In this document: piece by piece, positions 39,969 to 50,700 of the stretch
Position numbering within the stretch: the first letter of the stretch is position 1
Layout of the letters: each line of letters opens with the position of its first letter
Assembly (NCBI GenBank): GCA_964398915.1
Contig: CAYNOR010000005.1
Span: forward strand, 74,072 to 138,071
DNA length: 64,000 nucleotides
Direction: 5' to 3'
DNA from: Tichowtungia sp964398915
GTDB lineage: Bacteria; Verrucomicrobiota; Kiritimatiellia; Kiritimatiellales; Tichowtungiaceae
The notes under the pieces: generated by a model
What the model saw: only the letters and a program-made list of their open reading frames with translations
Database searches by the model: none
What the model was told of the DNA's origin: nothing
Translations under genes and position numbers: made by a program

Positions 39969-42900
39969 AGAGCTCCCTCCGCTTCAACCGTCACAACGAT
40001 GTTGGTTTGAACGCCTTGCGCCAGCAACGTGGTGATTTCCAGCACCTCGTCCACCCCTAGAATGGCTTTGGCCTCATCGGCCTGCGGCAACGTGTTGACG
40101 TATTTATCAAACAGCATGGCGCGGTAGGTGTTGCGCCGATCGTTTTCAAGTCCAAGCTTTTGGAGGCAGCGTGCGCTGGCGAGGTATCCATCGGCAGCCC
40201 ACGTCCCTTTCGCATAGCCCTTGTATTGGAAATAGACGCGCTGATACCACGCAAAGGCCTGACGAGGGTCGCCCGCCTTTTCCTCGACTTCGCCCAGATA
40301 ATAGGTGGCCTCGGCGTACGCCTCACCGCGCCACTCGCGCACGTTGAGCAGATCCCGGAATGTTTTACGGGCCGCGTCAAATTCCTTCCGCTGAAGCTCA
40401 ATCCGGCCTTTCATTAGTTGCGCCCAGGCGGCATCGGCCTGCGTTCCATAAAGGCCCTGCGCCTCTGCGACAATCTTCATGGCCCCGTCCAGATCGCCCG
40501 CAAGAAAAAGATCATAACCGCGCAGTTTGTAGGCGGCGCGCATAAAATCGGAATCCTCAAAGTGCCCCTGGAAAATCGCCAGGATTTCCTGCGCGCGGGA
40601 ATAGTCGCCTGCGGCAAAAGAGGCTTTGCAAATCACGGCAAGCACCGGGGGGGGCGCCTGCGTGAGATCGGACTGTTCAGCGATCAGTTTTCTGCCCAGT
40701 TCCAGCTCTGTTCCGTTTATCCTGGCCAGTAGCACCTGGAGCCGGAGCTTCAGGGTTTCATTGACCGCTGCATCGGCATCCGCCCGCAGACGTTCTTCCA
40801 GCTGATGGCGCGGCTCATCTTTCAGCCGTTTGGCGACTTTGGTCAGTTCTTCGATGATCAGATCGACCCCGTCCTGCAGAATGTTGCCGCCGTATTTGAC
40901 GATGATGTCAAGATAGGCCTTCACCGCTTCATCCATTAAACCCTGCGCCAGCTTGATTTTCCCGATCCAATAACCCGCCTTGGCCACATCACCCGCTTCG
41001 CCCCGCCGATCAAGATAGGCTTCAATAACGGTAATCATTTCCGGATAGCGCGATTCGAGACTGAACATCGACACCATTTGGAAAACGGCATAGGTGTCCT
41101 GCTTCGGATTGCGGGCTGAAGTAATCGCCGTTTCGTAATCGCGCTGCGCTTCATCCAGCCGGCCCTGTGAGGCCAGAATATCCCCGCGCAGACTGCATGC
41201 ATCGGAATAGACCGATGATTCAGGGTATTTACTGATCACCTCGGAGAACTGCTGCTGCGCCTCGGTATTTTTTTCCAGACCGAAGAAGCAGATGCCGCTA
41301 TTGAAGGTTGCTTCCGGCATCCAGGTTCCGTTCGGATAGTCGGCGCGATAAATCGCAAACTCGGCCTGAGCGTCGAGATAATTTTTCAAAAACAGTTGCG
41401 ACATGGCATGCCAGTGCATCGCATTCTCCTGCTGGTGCGAGCCCGGGAACTCGGTCAGCACCCTGTTGAAATCGGCCAGCGCCTGCGGATAATTGAACAG
41501 CATCAGGTCGGCAATGGCCTGCATATAGTGGAGTTCGCATTCGTACTGCCGAACAATCCTGTCCTCTGAAGGCACAAACCCTTCGATCACCGGGAGCAGT
41601 TTCTTAATGTCTTTCCAGCGTTCCTGTTTCTGGTAGCAGCCGGTCAGCGCATGCGCCACCATGCGGGGGCCCAGACCTTCCTTATGGGATTCCAGAAACT
41701 TCATTGCGAGGGTTTCAACGCGCTCGTATTCTTTCAGCGGATCCACCAGAACCTGCAACGACTCCGCAAAAGCCCGCAGACCCAGTTCGCTGTCCGGATC
41801 ACGGGCGGCCACAATACTCAGCGCGGCCACCGCTTCCCATGGGCGTCCGGCGTCGGCATACAGTGCGCCCGTCCGGTAGAGCACCTCATTCTCATACGGC
41901 GGCAGCGCGAGCAGTATCAGAACCAGCTCTTCGAGCTTGAGCAACTCCACCGGTTTGGGAGGCAACAGCGTCCCCTCGGTGACTTTCGATGAGCTGCTTT
42001 GCAGTAAAAAATTTGACTTTTTGTGGCCGAACAGCGTCTCGACCCGGCCCGTCTCGTTGGTAACGACTTTTATCTCAACGTCGGGAAGCCCCGCATTGCG
42101 GCGCATTTCGTTCATCTTCCCTTCCTGATACGTCACCAGATCTTCGCGCGGCAACACCATGCGATAGAGCAGTAACGCACTGTCGTGTTCACCTGCCTTC
42201 GCCAGAGCGGCCGCCGACTTCATCAGCGCCATATTCACACGGATATCGTAGCGGGCGTTGGTGCGGGACAGCTTCAGCACAAATGCCCCGGCCTCTTTGA
42301 AACGCTCCAGTGCGACCAGCGCGTTGACCGTTTGCATAATGGCATACCCCCGGCGGGCATCATCCGCTACATTTTCAATCACGAACTGATAGGGTGCCAG
42401 GCTATTCTCCCAGGCCTGCTGGGCCGAGCAGGCTTCCGCCAGCGTCATGTTCAGCAAAACCAGATCTTCGACCGTGTAATCCGGCTCCACCAGATCGGGA
42501 GCCTTCTCGGAAAAGCCTTCCGCAAGGTCCGCTTCAAGTTCTTTGGCCTGTTTTTCGTAGCGCTTGATCTGACGGGCCGTAAGCCCGCCCAGTTCATCCT
42601 TCGAAAGCTCGTCGTAATTGACTTTCTTTTCTTTTTTCGGAAGGTCCTTTGGCAACGGACGGGTCAAGGCATAGTTCGCGGCGGCAATACACTCCTCATA
42701 CCGGCCGGCTCCATACAAATTCACCGCCAGCAGCTTATACGCCTCGCGCGGCTTATAAAGAGGAAGTTTTTCGGTGTATTGCTTTAAATGTTCCACTGCG
42801 CCAAGCGGATTCTCCAGATACGACAGGAGTTTACCGAGCTTAAGACGGACTTCCTGCATCAGGGCCAGCACCCGGTCATCCTCGGTAGCCTTCATCCGAT

Positions 42901-43090
42901 CGAGATACTCCGTCAGGTAGGGAATCGCCAAACCGTAGTTTTCGGCGGACAGAACCTTCGTTGCCTCGGCCAGCAGCCCGCTGGCGCTCATCTCCGTCAG
43001 TTCCTCCTGTGAAACAGCAAAGACCCGCCCGCACAGCATGAACAGCATGCTGCCGACGACCAGACAGGAAAGAGTACGACGCAGACTCAT
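39965..43090 (-). CDS. Giant exported tetratricopeptide-repeat protein
   Basis: A 1041-residue protein: signal peptide (MSLRRTLSCLVVGSMLFMLCGRVFA) and then almost entirely alpha-helical hairpins of TPR type, for example LLAVNLYGAGRYEECIAAANYAL, MQAIADLMLFNYPQALADFN, LRGDILASQGRLDEAQRDYE and YYLGEVEEKAGDPRQAFAWYQ. A charged Lys/Glu-rich insert near residues 160-200 may be coiled coil. It begins in an ATGA overlap with the upstream gene and ends in a GTGA overlap with the next, so all are one operon. TPR solenoids scaffold protein complexes; here it probably organises the periplasmic side. Confidence 0.85.
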   Translation of the reverse strand: MSLRRTLSCLVVGSMLFMLCGRVFAVSQEELTEMSASGLLAEATKVLSAENYGLAIPYLTEYLDRMKATEDDRVLALMQEVRLKLGKLLSYLENPLGAVEHLKQYTEKLPLYKPREAYKLLAVNLYGAGRYEECIAAANYALTRPLPKDLPKKEKKVNYDELSKDELGGLTARQIKRYEKQAKELEADLAEGFSEKAPDLVEPDYTVEDLVLLNMTLAEACSAQQAWENSLAPYQFVIENVADDARRGYAIMQTVNALVALERFKEAGAFVLKLSRTNARYDIRVNMALMKSAAALAKAGEHDSALLLYRMVLPREDLVTYQEGKMNEMRRNAGLPDVEIKVVTNETGRVETLFGHKKSNFLLQSSSSKVTEGTLLPPKPVELLKLEELVLILLALPPYENEVLYRTGALYADAGRPWEAVAALSIVAARDPDSELGLRAFAESLQVLVDPLKEYERVETLAMKFLESHKEGLGPRMVAHALTGCYQKQERWKDIKKLLPVIEGFVPSEDRIVRQYECELHYMQAIADLMLFNYPQALADFNRVLTEFPGSHQQENAMHWHAMSQLFLKNYLDAQAEFAIYRADYPNGTWMPEATFNSGICFFGLEKNTEAQQQFSEVISKYPESSVYSDACSLRGDILASQGRLDEAQRDYETAITSARNPKQDTYAVFQMVSMFSLESRYPEMITVIEAYLDRRGEAGDVAKAGYWIGKIKLAQGLMDEAVKAYLDIIVKYGGNILQDGVDLIIEELTKVAKRLKDEPRHQLEERLRADADAAVNETLKLRLQVLLARINGTELELGRKLIAEQSDLTQAPPPVLAVICKASFAAGDYSRAQEILAIFQGHFEDSDFMRAAYKLRGYDLFLAGDLDGAMKIVAEAQGLYGTQADAAWAQLMKGRIELQRKEFDAARKTFRDLLNVREWRGEAYAEATYYLGEVEEKAGDPRQAFAWYQRVYFQYKGYAKGTWAADGYLASARCLQKLGLENDRRNTYRAMLFDKYVNTLPQADEAKAILGVDEVLEITTLLAQGVQTNIVVTVEAEGAL

Positions 43091-43662
43091 TCTTTAACAA
43101 CCTTGACATTGCTGGGAGTGGACTCCGTGCTCCCATCGAGTTGATCCTCAAACATATAATAATGCCATAGGCGAACCTGATTGGGGAAAGGCGTGGGCGT
43201 TCGCTGCGTCAACTCGTCAACCGTTTTGACATCATCAAATTCTTCGACCAGAGGAACAAAGGTTTCGCCGTCCATGATCCCGTATTGAACGGCAAATCCT
43301 GTTACCCTTGGCCGTCCGATCTCGCCATGGGCCATGCGGAGATCCCAGTAGTCTTCCCCCTGATATTCGCTGTCATAGCCTTCCGGCGCATCGGCTGTTA
43401 ATTTAACAAGGTAGCGGTTTTTCTTGTTGTCAGTCAGTTCCACAACAAAGCGGATCCGGAACCCGGTTGTGTCATCCTGGTCCTGAAAGGTGTTGATCTG
43501 AAGGATCTCAAATTTTTCACGATTCTCGTTTCTCCAGGTCTGGGTGCGGGTTCCGGCGATCTCCACGCTCTTCGACAGTCGTTTCAACTCCTTCGCCGTC
43601 AATTCCCCTGAAGAAATGAGACAGCTCGCGAAAAATATGACTATACACAAAAATGCTTTCAT
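43087..43662 (-). CDS. Secreted protein, first gene of the Exb/secretin operon
   Basis: A 191-residue exported protein. The start at 43662 (MKAFLCIVIFFASCLISSG) has AAGGAG nine bases upstream; an open extension of 11 codons is ignored. After the signal peptide comes a basic segment (AKELKRLSK) and a beta-rich domain with FRIRFVVELTDNKKNRYLVKL. No named family; it may be distantly like the domain in the 28167 and 35818 proteins, but the similarity is weak. It overlaps the giant TPR gene by 4 bases. Confidence 0.65.
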   Translation of the reverse strand: MKAFLCIVIFFASCLISSGELTAKELKRLSKSVEIAGTRTQTWRNENREKFEILQINTFQDQDDTTGFRIRFVVELTDNKKNRYLVKLTADAPEGYDSEYQGEDYWDLRMAHGEIGRPRVTGFAVQYGIMDGETFVPLVEEFDDVKTVDELTQRTPTPFPNQVRLWHYYMFEDQLDGSTESTPSNVKVVKE

Positions 43663-43940
43663 CGTCACCGCTCCTTCCAGTCCATTAAACCACACCCCTC
43701 ATACGGATCAAGAGGCTCCCGATTGAAAAATGCCGTCGGGTACTGAAAATCATCTCCCCCAACCCATTTCCGATGCAACCCCGCAGAGAAAATCAACTCA
43801 AAGAGACCCTCCGCTTACGCCCTGCCCTCCTGTCCCCCTTCAGCTTCGCTAATTCTATCTGTTGATACACCTGTAAACGGTATCGGTCAATTTTTTTCCG
43901 GCGTCAGAGCTTAGAAAACTTCGTTCTTGTAACCGGGTAA
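43663..43940. other. Divergent intergenic region between the two large operons
   Basis: This 278-bp stretch must hold promoters for both the minus-strand Exb/secretin operon and the plus-strand glycan operon. A half-site like those of LacI-family regulators (TGTAAACGGTATC) occurs around 43870-43883, but no full palindrome is seen. No gene or RNA is recognised. Confidence 0.4.
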
Positions 43941-45620
43941 ATGGATTGGTACCGTCAAAAAATGTTTATGTTTACAGTTAGAACATATTTTATCATTGCG
44001 GGGTTATTAATTGCCGGTGTTCTGCCGGGTTCAGGGCAGACCGTCTGCGAGCCTTGGGCCGCAACGGACGGGCGGGGGCGCAATGTCCCAGGCGCCAAAG
44101 AGTGCGGGCCGCCGCGTGCTGATAGATTTGTCGGTATTTTTTATTTCATCTGGATGGGTACGCATGAACAACAGGGTCCGTATAACATAACAGAGATCCT
44201 CAAGCAGCCCGCGCAAAGCCGTAAATGGGGCGGCGGCGGGCAGTTTCATTGGTGGGATCAGCCGCGTTTGGGTTACTACCTCTCCAACGACGAATGGGTG
44301 ATTGCCAAGCATGCCCAGTTGCTTTCCGATGCCGGCGTGGATGTGGTGGTGCTGGATGTTACCAATGGCTTCACGTATGACGAGTACTATCTGACCGTGT
44401 GCAAGGTTTATCGCGAAATTCGCGCCGCAGGCGGAAAAACTCCGCAGATTGCTTTTCTGACAAATAGCCGTGGAAAAGAAGTGACGCAACGGATTTATCA
44501 GGACTTTTATCAAAAAAATCTCTATGCGGAGATTTGGTTCCAGTGGAAGGGTAAGCCACTCATCATGACTAACCCTGAAGGATTACCAAACGAAATTCTT
44601 GATTTCTTCACCATTAGACATTCCTGGGCCTGGAGCAATCCGAAAGGCTGGTTTGGCAACGGTAAAGATAAGTGGCCATGGATTGATTATTTTCCGCAAG
44701 CCTATGGCTGGCATGAGTCTCCTGATCAGGCGGAATATGTGCCGGTAACGGTGGCCGAGCATGCGGCGAACGGTGTCGGACGAAGCCAAAGAAACGGACG
44801 GAAACCGCCGCCGTCAGAGCAGGATCCGGGCGCGGGGCTTCATTTTCAGGAACAATGGGACCGTGCGCTGAAGATCGATCCGGAATTCATCTTTATCACG
44901 GGTTGGAACGAATGGATTGCACAACGTTTCATTGCGGAGACCCCTCGCCCTTTTGCCGGTGGTGCCGTCAAACCCGGTGAGACCTGGTTTGTTGATGCGT
45001 ACAATCATGAATACAGCCGGGATATCGAGCCGTTAAACGGCGGCTTCGAAGATAATTACTATTATCAGATGGTTTCCAATATTCGGAAATTCAAGGGGGT
45101 TGCACAGGAATGCAGCTGGCACGATGATCTCGGGGACACGCGCCAACGAAACCACCCCGGCTTTGCATCGGCGGGGCCTTATACCAACAACTGGGGCCGT
45201 AATGATATCGTTTCCTGTGATGTTTCTGTTAACGAAAGTAATCTTGTCTTTTCAGCGGAAACGTCCGAAACGCTGACCAAACCGAAAGACACCACCTGGA
45301 TGAACCTGCTCATCCGCAATCCACGCGAACCCGGCGACAACTGGGAAGGCTTTCAGTTTCGCATCCGGCCGGAAAGCCGCACGTCCGCCGTGTTTGAACA
45401 GCGGGTTTCCAATGAGTGGAAAAAAATTGCGGACATTAAGGCGGCCTGCTCAAGCAGGAAAATCCGGCTTTCCATACCTCGGGACGTATTGGGAAAAAGT
45501 TTCCAGACATTAGAATTCAAGTGGTTCGACAACATGCCTGAGCCGCTCGACATTCTGGACTTTATGGATCATGGCGACACCGCACCCAACAATCGGTTCC
45601 GTTATGTCTTCGAAGAATGA
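43941..45620 (+). CDS. GH99/WbsX-like secreted protein with beta-sandwich tail
   Basis: A 559-residue exported protein. Signal peptide near residues 8-32 (the ATG used may be 43941, 43962 or 43968). A TIM-barrel-like domain of the GH71/GH99/WbsX type covers about 40-390: VGIFYFIWMG, LSNDEWVIAKHAQLLSDAGV, DVTNGFTYD, and GWNEW at 321-325, a motif typical of the WbsX/GH99-like group. The tail (about 395-559) looks like a CBM9-type beta-sandwich. It is a clear paralogue of the protein at 58169-60184. Likely cuts or binds a glycan outside the cytoplasm; catalytic residues cannot be named. First gene of the glycan operon. Confidence 0.78.
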   Translation: MDWYRQKMFMFTVRTYFIIAGLLIAGVLPGSGQTVCEPWAATDGRGRNVPGAKECGPPRADRFVGIFYFIWMGTHEQQGPYNITEILKQPAQSRKWGGGGQFHWWDQPRLGYYLSNDEWVIAKHAQLLSDAGVDVVVLDVTNGFTYDEYYLTVCKVYREIRAAGGKTPQIAFLTNSRGKEVTQRIYQDFYQKNLYAEIWFQWKGKPLIMTNPEGLPNEILDFFTIRHSWAWSNPKGWFGNGKDKWPWIDYFPQAYGWHESPDQAEYVPVTVAEHAANGVGRSQRNGRKPPPSEQDPGAGLHFQEQWDRALKIDPEFIFITGWNEWIAQRFIAETPRPFAGGAVKPGETWFVDAYNHEYSRDIEPLNGGFEDNYYYQMVSNIRKFKGVAQECSWHDDLGDTRQRNHPGFASAGPYTNNWGRNDIVSCDVSVNESNLVFSAETSETLTKPKDTTWMNLLIRNPREPGDNWEGFQFRIRPESRTSAVFEQRVSNEWKKIADIKAACSSRKIRLSIPRDVLGKSFQTLEFKWFDNMPEPLDILDFMDHGDTAPNNRFRYVFEE

Positions 45621-45641
45621 ACACCACAGAAGGGAATACTA

Positions 45642-47621
45642 ATGAAAAACAGTAAAAAACTCATGGCCGGAGCTCTTTATTCCGCCTCTACACTCACAGC
45701 GTGCTCGTTTGCAGCCGAGAAGCCGATGAATGTCATTTTTATTCTTGCCGACGACCTTGGCTGGGCCGATACCACCTTGTATGGAAAGACTCACCTGTAT
45801 GAGACGCCCAATCTGGATCGCCTGGCGCAGCGCGGTGTCACCTTTACACAGGCCTACGCAGCCAGCCCGCTTTGTTCGCCGACGCGCGCGAGTATTCTGA
45901 CCGGACAAACCCCCGCCCGTAATGGATCAACGGCTCCGTGGCATCATACAGGCGACCTCCGGCTCACCGCAGTGCCGGCGGAATCGGCCGGCGCGGGAAG
46001 TAAAACGATTGATACTCTCTCAGCCACTCGGCTGGACACAAAATTTCCAACCCTTGGAAAAATGATTAAAGGCGGCGGTTATTCCACGGCCCATTTCGGC
46101 AAGTGGCATTTGGGACCGGAACCTTACAGCCCGCTGCAACACGGTTTTGATGTCGACATCCCCCACTGGCCCGGGCCGGGTCCTGCCGGCAGTTTCGTAG
46201 CCCCGTGGGCATTTCCAAAGTTTAAAGCAAACTATCAAAGGGAGCATCTCGAAGACCGCATGGCGAGTGAAGCCGTCAAATGGATGGGGTCTCTGCCCGA
46301 AAACAAGCCGTTCTTTATGAACTACTGGATGTTTTCGGTGCATGCGCCGTTTGATGCCAAAGAAGAGCTGATTGAACTCTACACCAAAAAGATTGATCCA
46401 AAAGATCCTCAACGTTCTTCAACCTATGCGGCAATGGTGCATTCCATGGACGATGCCGTCGGGCGGTTGCTGGATGAAGTGGATCGGCTCGGGATTGCGG
46501 ACCGCACCGCGATTATCTTTATCTCTGATAACGGCGGCAACATGTATAACGGCATTGAAAACTACGACGGGGAAGGAACTATGTCCATATCCCCTCCAAC
46601 AAGCAATGCGCCGCTTCGCGGTGGAAAAGCCTCCGTGTATGAGGGCGGAATCCGCGTCCCTTGCGTTATCGTTTGGCCGGGCGTGACAAAGCCGGGAATC
46701 CGTAGCGATGCAATTATTCAGACCACTGATTTTTATCCGACGATTTTGAATTTGCTTGGGATACCGCTTCCTCCCGATCATGTGGTGGACGGGGTGGATA
46801 TCACATCAGCGTTGCGAGGAGAGAAGTTCAATCGTCCATCCGGATTGATTACCTATTTCCCGTTCGGAACTCCGGTCCCCGAGTGGCTGCCGCCCTCCAT
46901 GTCCATTCGTGTCGGCGACTGGAAGCTGATCCGTCTTTTCTATCAAGGCGAAAACGGCGCTCATGACTATCGGTTGTATAACCTGAAGGACGATCTCTCA
47001 GAACGGAATAATCTGGCGGGATCCTGTCCGGAAAAAGTCGTCGAAATGGACCGCATGATCGAAAAATATATTGAATCCGCCCGGCCGGTACTTCCTCGTC
47101 CGAACCCGAATTTCGATCCGGCGCAATACCATCCGGAGCGGATTGGCATTCAACCCGGAGGGTTGAGTGTGCAAAAATCGATGCGGGCAAGATCTACGCC
47201 GCCGAAAGGTGCGGAACAGGCCGGAAACTGGAAGATCAAAAAACAAGGCGGCGTCGGGCTGACAATTAATGATGGGATACTGGTTATAGATTTCAATGGA
47301 GAAGACCCGTGGATTTATACCGATGATCTGAATGTGGCAGGGTTGACTGGATCGGTGACACTGGATCTCGAAATTTTGACGGAGCAGTCCGGTACGCTTC
47401 AGGTTTTTTGCGGCTGGAACGGACGGGGATTTGTTGCGAAAAGCGACATCAAGCGAGCGGTGCCGGCTGTAAAGGAATGGGTTCCCGTTTCGGTGGTTCT
47501 GCCCGTGAAGGGAACGCTGACTTCGTTGCGGATCGACCCGCCCGGCTCAGCGGGGAAGACGCAGCTGCGGAACATCCATTTGAAAGACTCGTCCGGTCAG
47601 GTTCTCAAAAGCTGGTTTTAA
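45642..47621 (+). CDS. Secreted S1-type sulfatase with C-terminal beta-sandwich
   Basis: A 659-residue formylglycine sulfatase. The active-site motif is LCSPTRASILTG (Cys78 to be converted to formylglycine). Metal ligands appear in ADDLGW and in SDNGG, and HFGKWHLG provides the usual Lys/His. The N-terminus MKNSKKLMAGALYSASTLTAC can be a normal signal peptide or, from LTAC, a lipoprotein signal. Residues from about 520 form an extra beta-sandwich (ending LRNIHLKDSSGQVLKSWF), perhaps carbohydrate-binding. It removes sulfate from a polysaccharide, likely in the periplasm or at the surface. A sulfatase-maturing enzyme is not in the window. Confidence 0.92.
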   Translation: MKNSKKLMAGALYSASTLTACSFAAEKPMNVIFILADDLGWADTTLYGKTHLYETPNLDRLAQRGVTFTQAYAASPLCSPTRASILTGQTPARNGSTAPWHHTGDLRLTAVPAESAGAGSKTIDTLSATRLDTKFPTLGKMIKGGGYSTAHFGKWHLGPEPYSPLQHGFDVDIPHWPGPGPAGSFVAPWAFPKFKANYQREHLEDRMASEAVKWMGSLPENKPFFMNYWMFSVHAPFDAKEELIELYTKKIDPKDPQRSSTYAAMVHSMDDAVGRLLDEVDRLGIADRTAIIFISDNGGNMYNGIENYDGEGTMSISPPTSNAPLRGGKASVYEGGIRVPCVIVWPGVTKPGIRSDAIIQTTDFYPTILNLLGIPLPPDHVVDGVDITSALRGEKFNRPSGLITYFPFGTPVPEWLPPSMSIRVGDWKLIRLFYQGENGAHDYRLYNLKDDLSERNNLAGSCPEKVVEMDRMIEKYIESARPVLPRPNPNFDPAQYHPERIGIQPGGLSVQKSMRARSTPPKGAEQAGNWKIKKQGGVGLTINDGILVIDFNGEDPWIYTDDLNVAGLTGSVTLDLEILTEQSGTLQVFCGWNGRGFVAKSDIKRAVPAVKEWVPVSVVLPVKGTLTSLRIDPPGSAGKTQLRNIHLKDSSGQVLKSWF

Positions 47622-47717
47622 ACAGAATTCGTTGTAAAAAACTCGATAAACGGGCTTTGGCGCCCTCTGCAGCGCGACGGGAAAAAACTCTGAACAACAT
47701 AGGAAATTAGTAAAAAT

Positions 47718-50700
47718 ATGAAAATACATCATCTTCGGTGCTGCTCCCTCGCGGAACCCCGTGGTCTAGGAAATTCCCGCCCCGTTTTGAGCTGGGAGCT
47801 GGCTGATCTCGCGTCCGGCATTAAACTCAAGGACAGCCGGATCGTGGTGGCGAGCACCCGGACCGGTGTTGCAGACGGCACCGCCGATCTATGGGACACC
47901 GGGTGGGTGGCCGATTTCAACGCACCCCGGGCGGACTACGCCGGACGGGCCCTGACGAGCCGCATGGAATGTTTCTGGCAGGTCACCTGCCGCGATGAGG
48001 CAGGAAATCAAACCGCCAGCGAGATCGCCTCATGGACGATGGGTTTACTGGAAGTTGCAGACTGGACAGCGCACTGGATCGGTCTGGATACCGCCCCGGA
48101 GTTTCCTGAAGATCCGTTGCCAGGGGCGCGCTGGATCTGGGATGGCGACCCGACACCCGGGGAACGGATTTTTGAAACAACCTTTGTTTTACCCGCAGCC
48201 TGCGATGGCTTTCTTTGGGGGCTGGCCGATGATGCCGCCGAAGTGGAAATCAACGGAAAACCCGTCGCCCAACTGGCGCGGGCACAGGCAAATTTCAATC
48301 TCTTTCCCCTGCCCCGGGCCATTGCCGTACAGGGGCTCCGGGCCGGGAAGAACACCCTGGCGGTGCGCGCCGTGAAACGCCATGACCGCGACCCCTACGG
48401 AGGCGTCATCCTCCGCCTCATGGCAGGCGGGCAGGCCGTGGTCGAGGAATTCCGAACACCCGGAATTGATTTTGTGGCGAGCACCAAACGCCGGCATGAG
48501 GGAGGCGTGATGATCGTGACCGATGGCGCCTGGATCTGCCGGAAATCAGGACAATCGGTTGCGGTGGTTGAACTCGGCAGCTTCGGCATTTCTCCCTGGC
48601 ATCTCCAGCACACGGATGAATATCCGAACCTGCCCGCCCGTTATCTGCGCCGGGAATTTCACACCAAGGCAGCAATCCAAAAGGCAGTACTCTATTTCTC
48701 CGGGCTTGGGCTCTCGGAAGCGGTTATCAACGGCCAGCGCGTCGGCAACGAAGAACTCTCCCCCCATGTCTCGGATTATTCAAAGACGGTCTTCTACCGC
48801 ACGTTTGACGTCACCGGCCTGCTCCGGCAAGGCGCGAACGCCATCGGTTGCATTCTCGGCAATGGACGCTATTTTGCGCCGCGCGTGCGAGTCCCGTTCC
48901 CCATGGAAAATTTCGGCTGTCCGAAGCTCCTGCTTCAGTTGGAAATCGTCCATACGGATGGTACGATCAGCCGGGTGGTTTCAGACCGTTCATGGAAGGT
49001 AAGCACGGAGGGTGCGATCGGGTGGAACAATGAGTTCGACGGGGAGACTTATGATGCGCGCAAGGACGATCCGGCCTGGGCTCTTCCCGGTTACGAGGCT
49101 GCCAGATGGCAGCCCGTACAGTTCGTCGCGGCCCCTCAGGGCGCCCTTCGCTCTCAGCCAAGCAACCCCATTCACAAAAGCAGCATCCTGCCTGCGGCCA
49201 AATCATGGACCACCAAATACGGAACCCGCATCTTTGATTTTGGCGTCAATCTGGTGGGATGGTGCCGCGCCCGCGTTCATGGCCGCGCCGGGCAGACGCT
49301 GACCCTCCAATTTGCCGAGGAGATTGAATCGCAAGATGCTCTGTCGCTGGAAAACCTGCGCTCCGCGCAGTGCGCCGATCAGGTTACGCTCCGGGCGGGT
49401 CTCACGGAATTTGAGCCGAAGTTCACCTATCACGGCTTCCGGTATGTCGAAGCGCGCGGTGAAGTGGACTCCCTCGAGCTGGAGGCCTGCTTCGTGCATG
49501 ACGAAATCGCCGAAACCGGCTCATTCACCTGCTCCAACGATCTGGTGAACCGGATTATCGACGCCGCGGCCCGCGGCATTCGGGGAAACTACCGGAGCAT
49601 GCCGACCGATTGCCCTCAGCGCGATGAGCGGATGGGCTGGCTCGGAGACCGCGCCGGTGGCGCCCCGGGAGAGATGTTTCTTTTTGATGTGCATGCGTTC
49701 TACGGCAAGTGGATGGGAGATATCCGCGATGCCCAGGGGCTTAACGGAAGTATTCCCGACATTGCCCCGGCGCTTTGGAAAATGTATTCCGACAATGTCA
49801 CCTGGCCGAGCTGCCTGACCCTGATCCCCTTCTGGCTTCAACGGCACTATGGCGATCAAAAGGTGGTCGCCGAAACGTTCCCCGCGATCAGCCGCTGGCT
49901 CGACCTGATGTGCGGCTACATCGACGACGGAATCATATCCCGCGACATCTACGGCGACTGGTGTGTGCCGCCCGAATCGCCGCACCTCATCCACTCCGAA
50001 CGACCCGACCGCAAGACCTCGGCCTTGATTCTCGCCTCGGCTTACCTCGCAAAAAATCTGGAGATCGGCGCCGGATTTGCCCGCCAGCTTGGTCGCCCGG
50101 ATTTGGCAGAAAAATGGAGTGCCCGCCGCGAGGACATTGCAGCCGCGCTCAATGCCGGATTTTTTAATTCCGCAACCGGAAGCTACGACAACGGCTCTCA
50201 GACGGCAGCCTTGCTTCTTCTCGCCTTCGGACTTGTCCCCGCGGCAAGCCGCAAGATGGTTTTTGAATACCTTGTCTCGCGGATCACGGAATCCGGACAA
50301 CCCGTGCTGGGAACCGGGTTGGTGGGCGGACAGTGGCTCATGCGCACACTCACCGCCCATGGGCGGGCGGACATCGCCGCCGCACTCGTCACCCGCGAGG
50401 AGTATCCGAGCTGGGGCTATATGATCCGCAAGGGCGCAACAACGATTTGGGAGCTTTGGAACGGCGACACGGCGGAACCTCTCATGAATTCGCGTAATCA
50501 CGTCATGCTCCTCGGCGATCTGCTGCCATGGCTGTTTGAGGATATCGCCGGCATCCAGCCCCGCCGGCCCGGATTTGATCGCATCGGCCTCCGCCCGCAC
50601 TTCGTTTTTGATTCCGTCGCCTGCTCACACCAGACGGTTCACGGACGGGTGAGCAGTGCATGGGAAATTTCGGATGGAAAAATTCGCTGGGCCGTTGAGG

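Noticed and set aside
28167..43662. A standard type II secretion or type IV pilus locus
   Set aside because: No ATPase, inner-membrane platform, pseudopilin or prepilin peptidase gene is present; the only shared part is the secretin domain.
43866..43885. LacI-type operator in the divergent region
   Set aside because: Only a half-site (TGTAAACG) is present; the other half does not match.
46044..46060. TTTCCAA-CCC-TTGGAAA palindrome in the first sulfatase gene
   Set aside because: It encodes FPTLGK, a conserved sulfatase stretch, so the palindrome may be due to coding alone.
49521..50600. 359-residue minus-strand frame opposite the rhamnosidase
   Set aside because: Overlaps the conserved GH78 catalytic barrel and shows no family motif.
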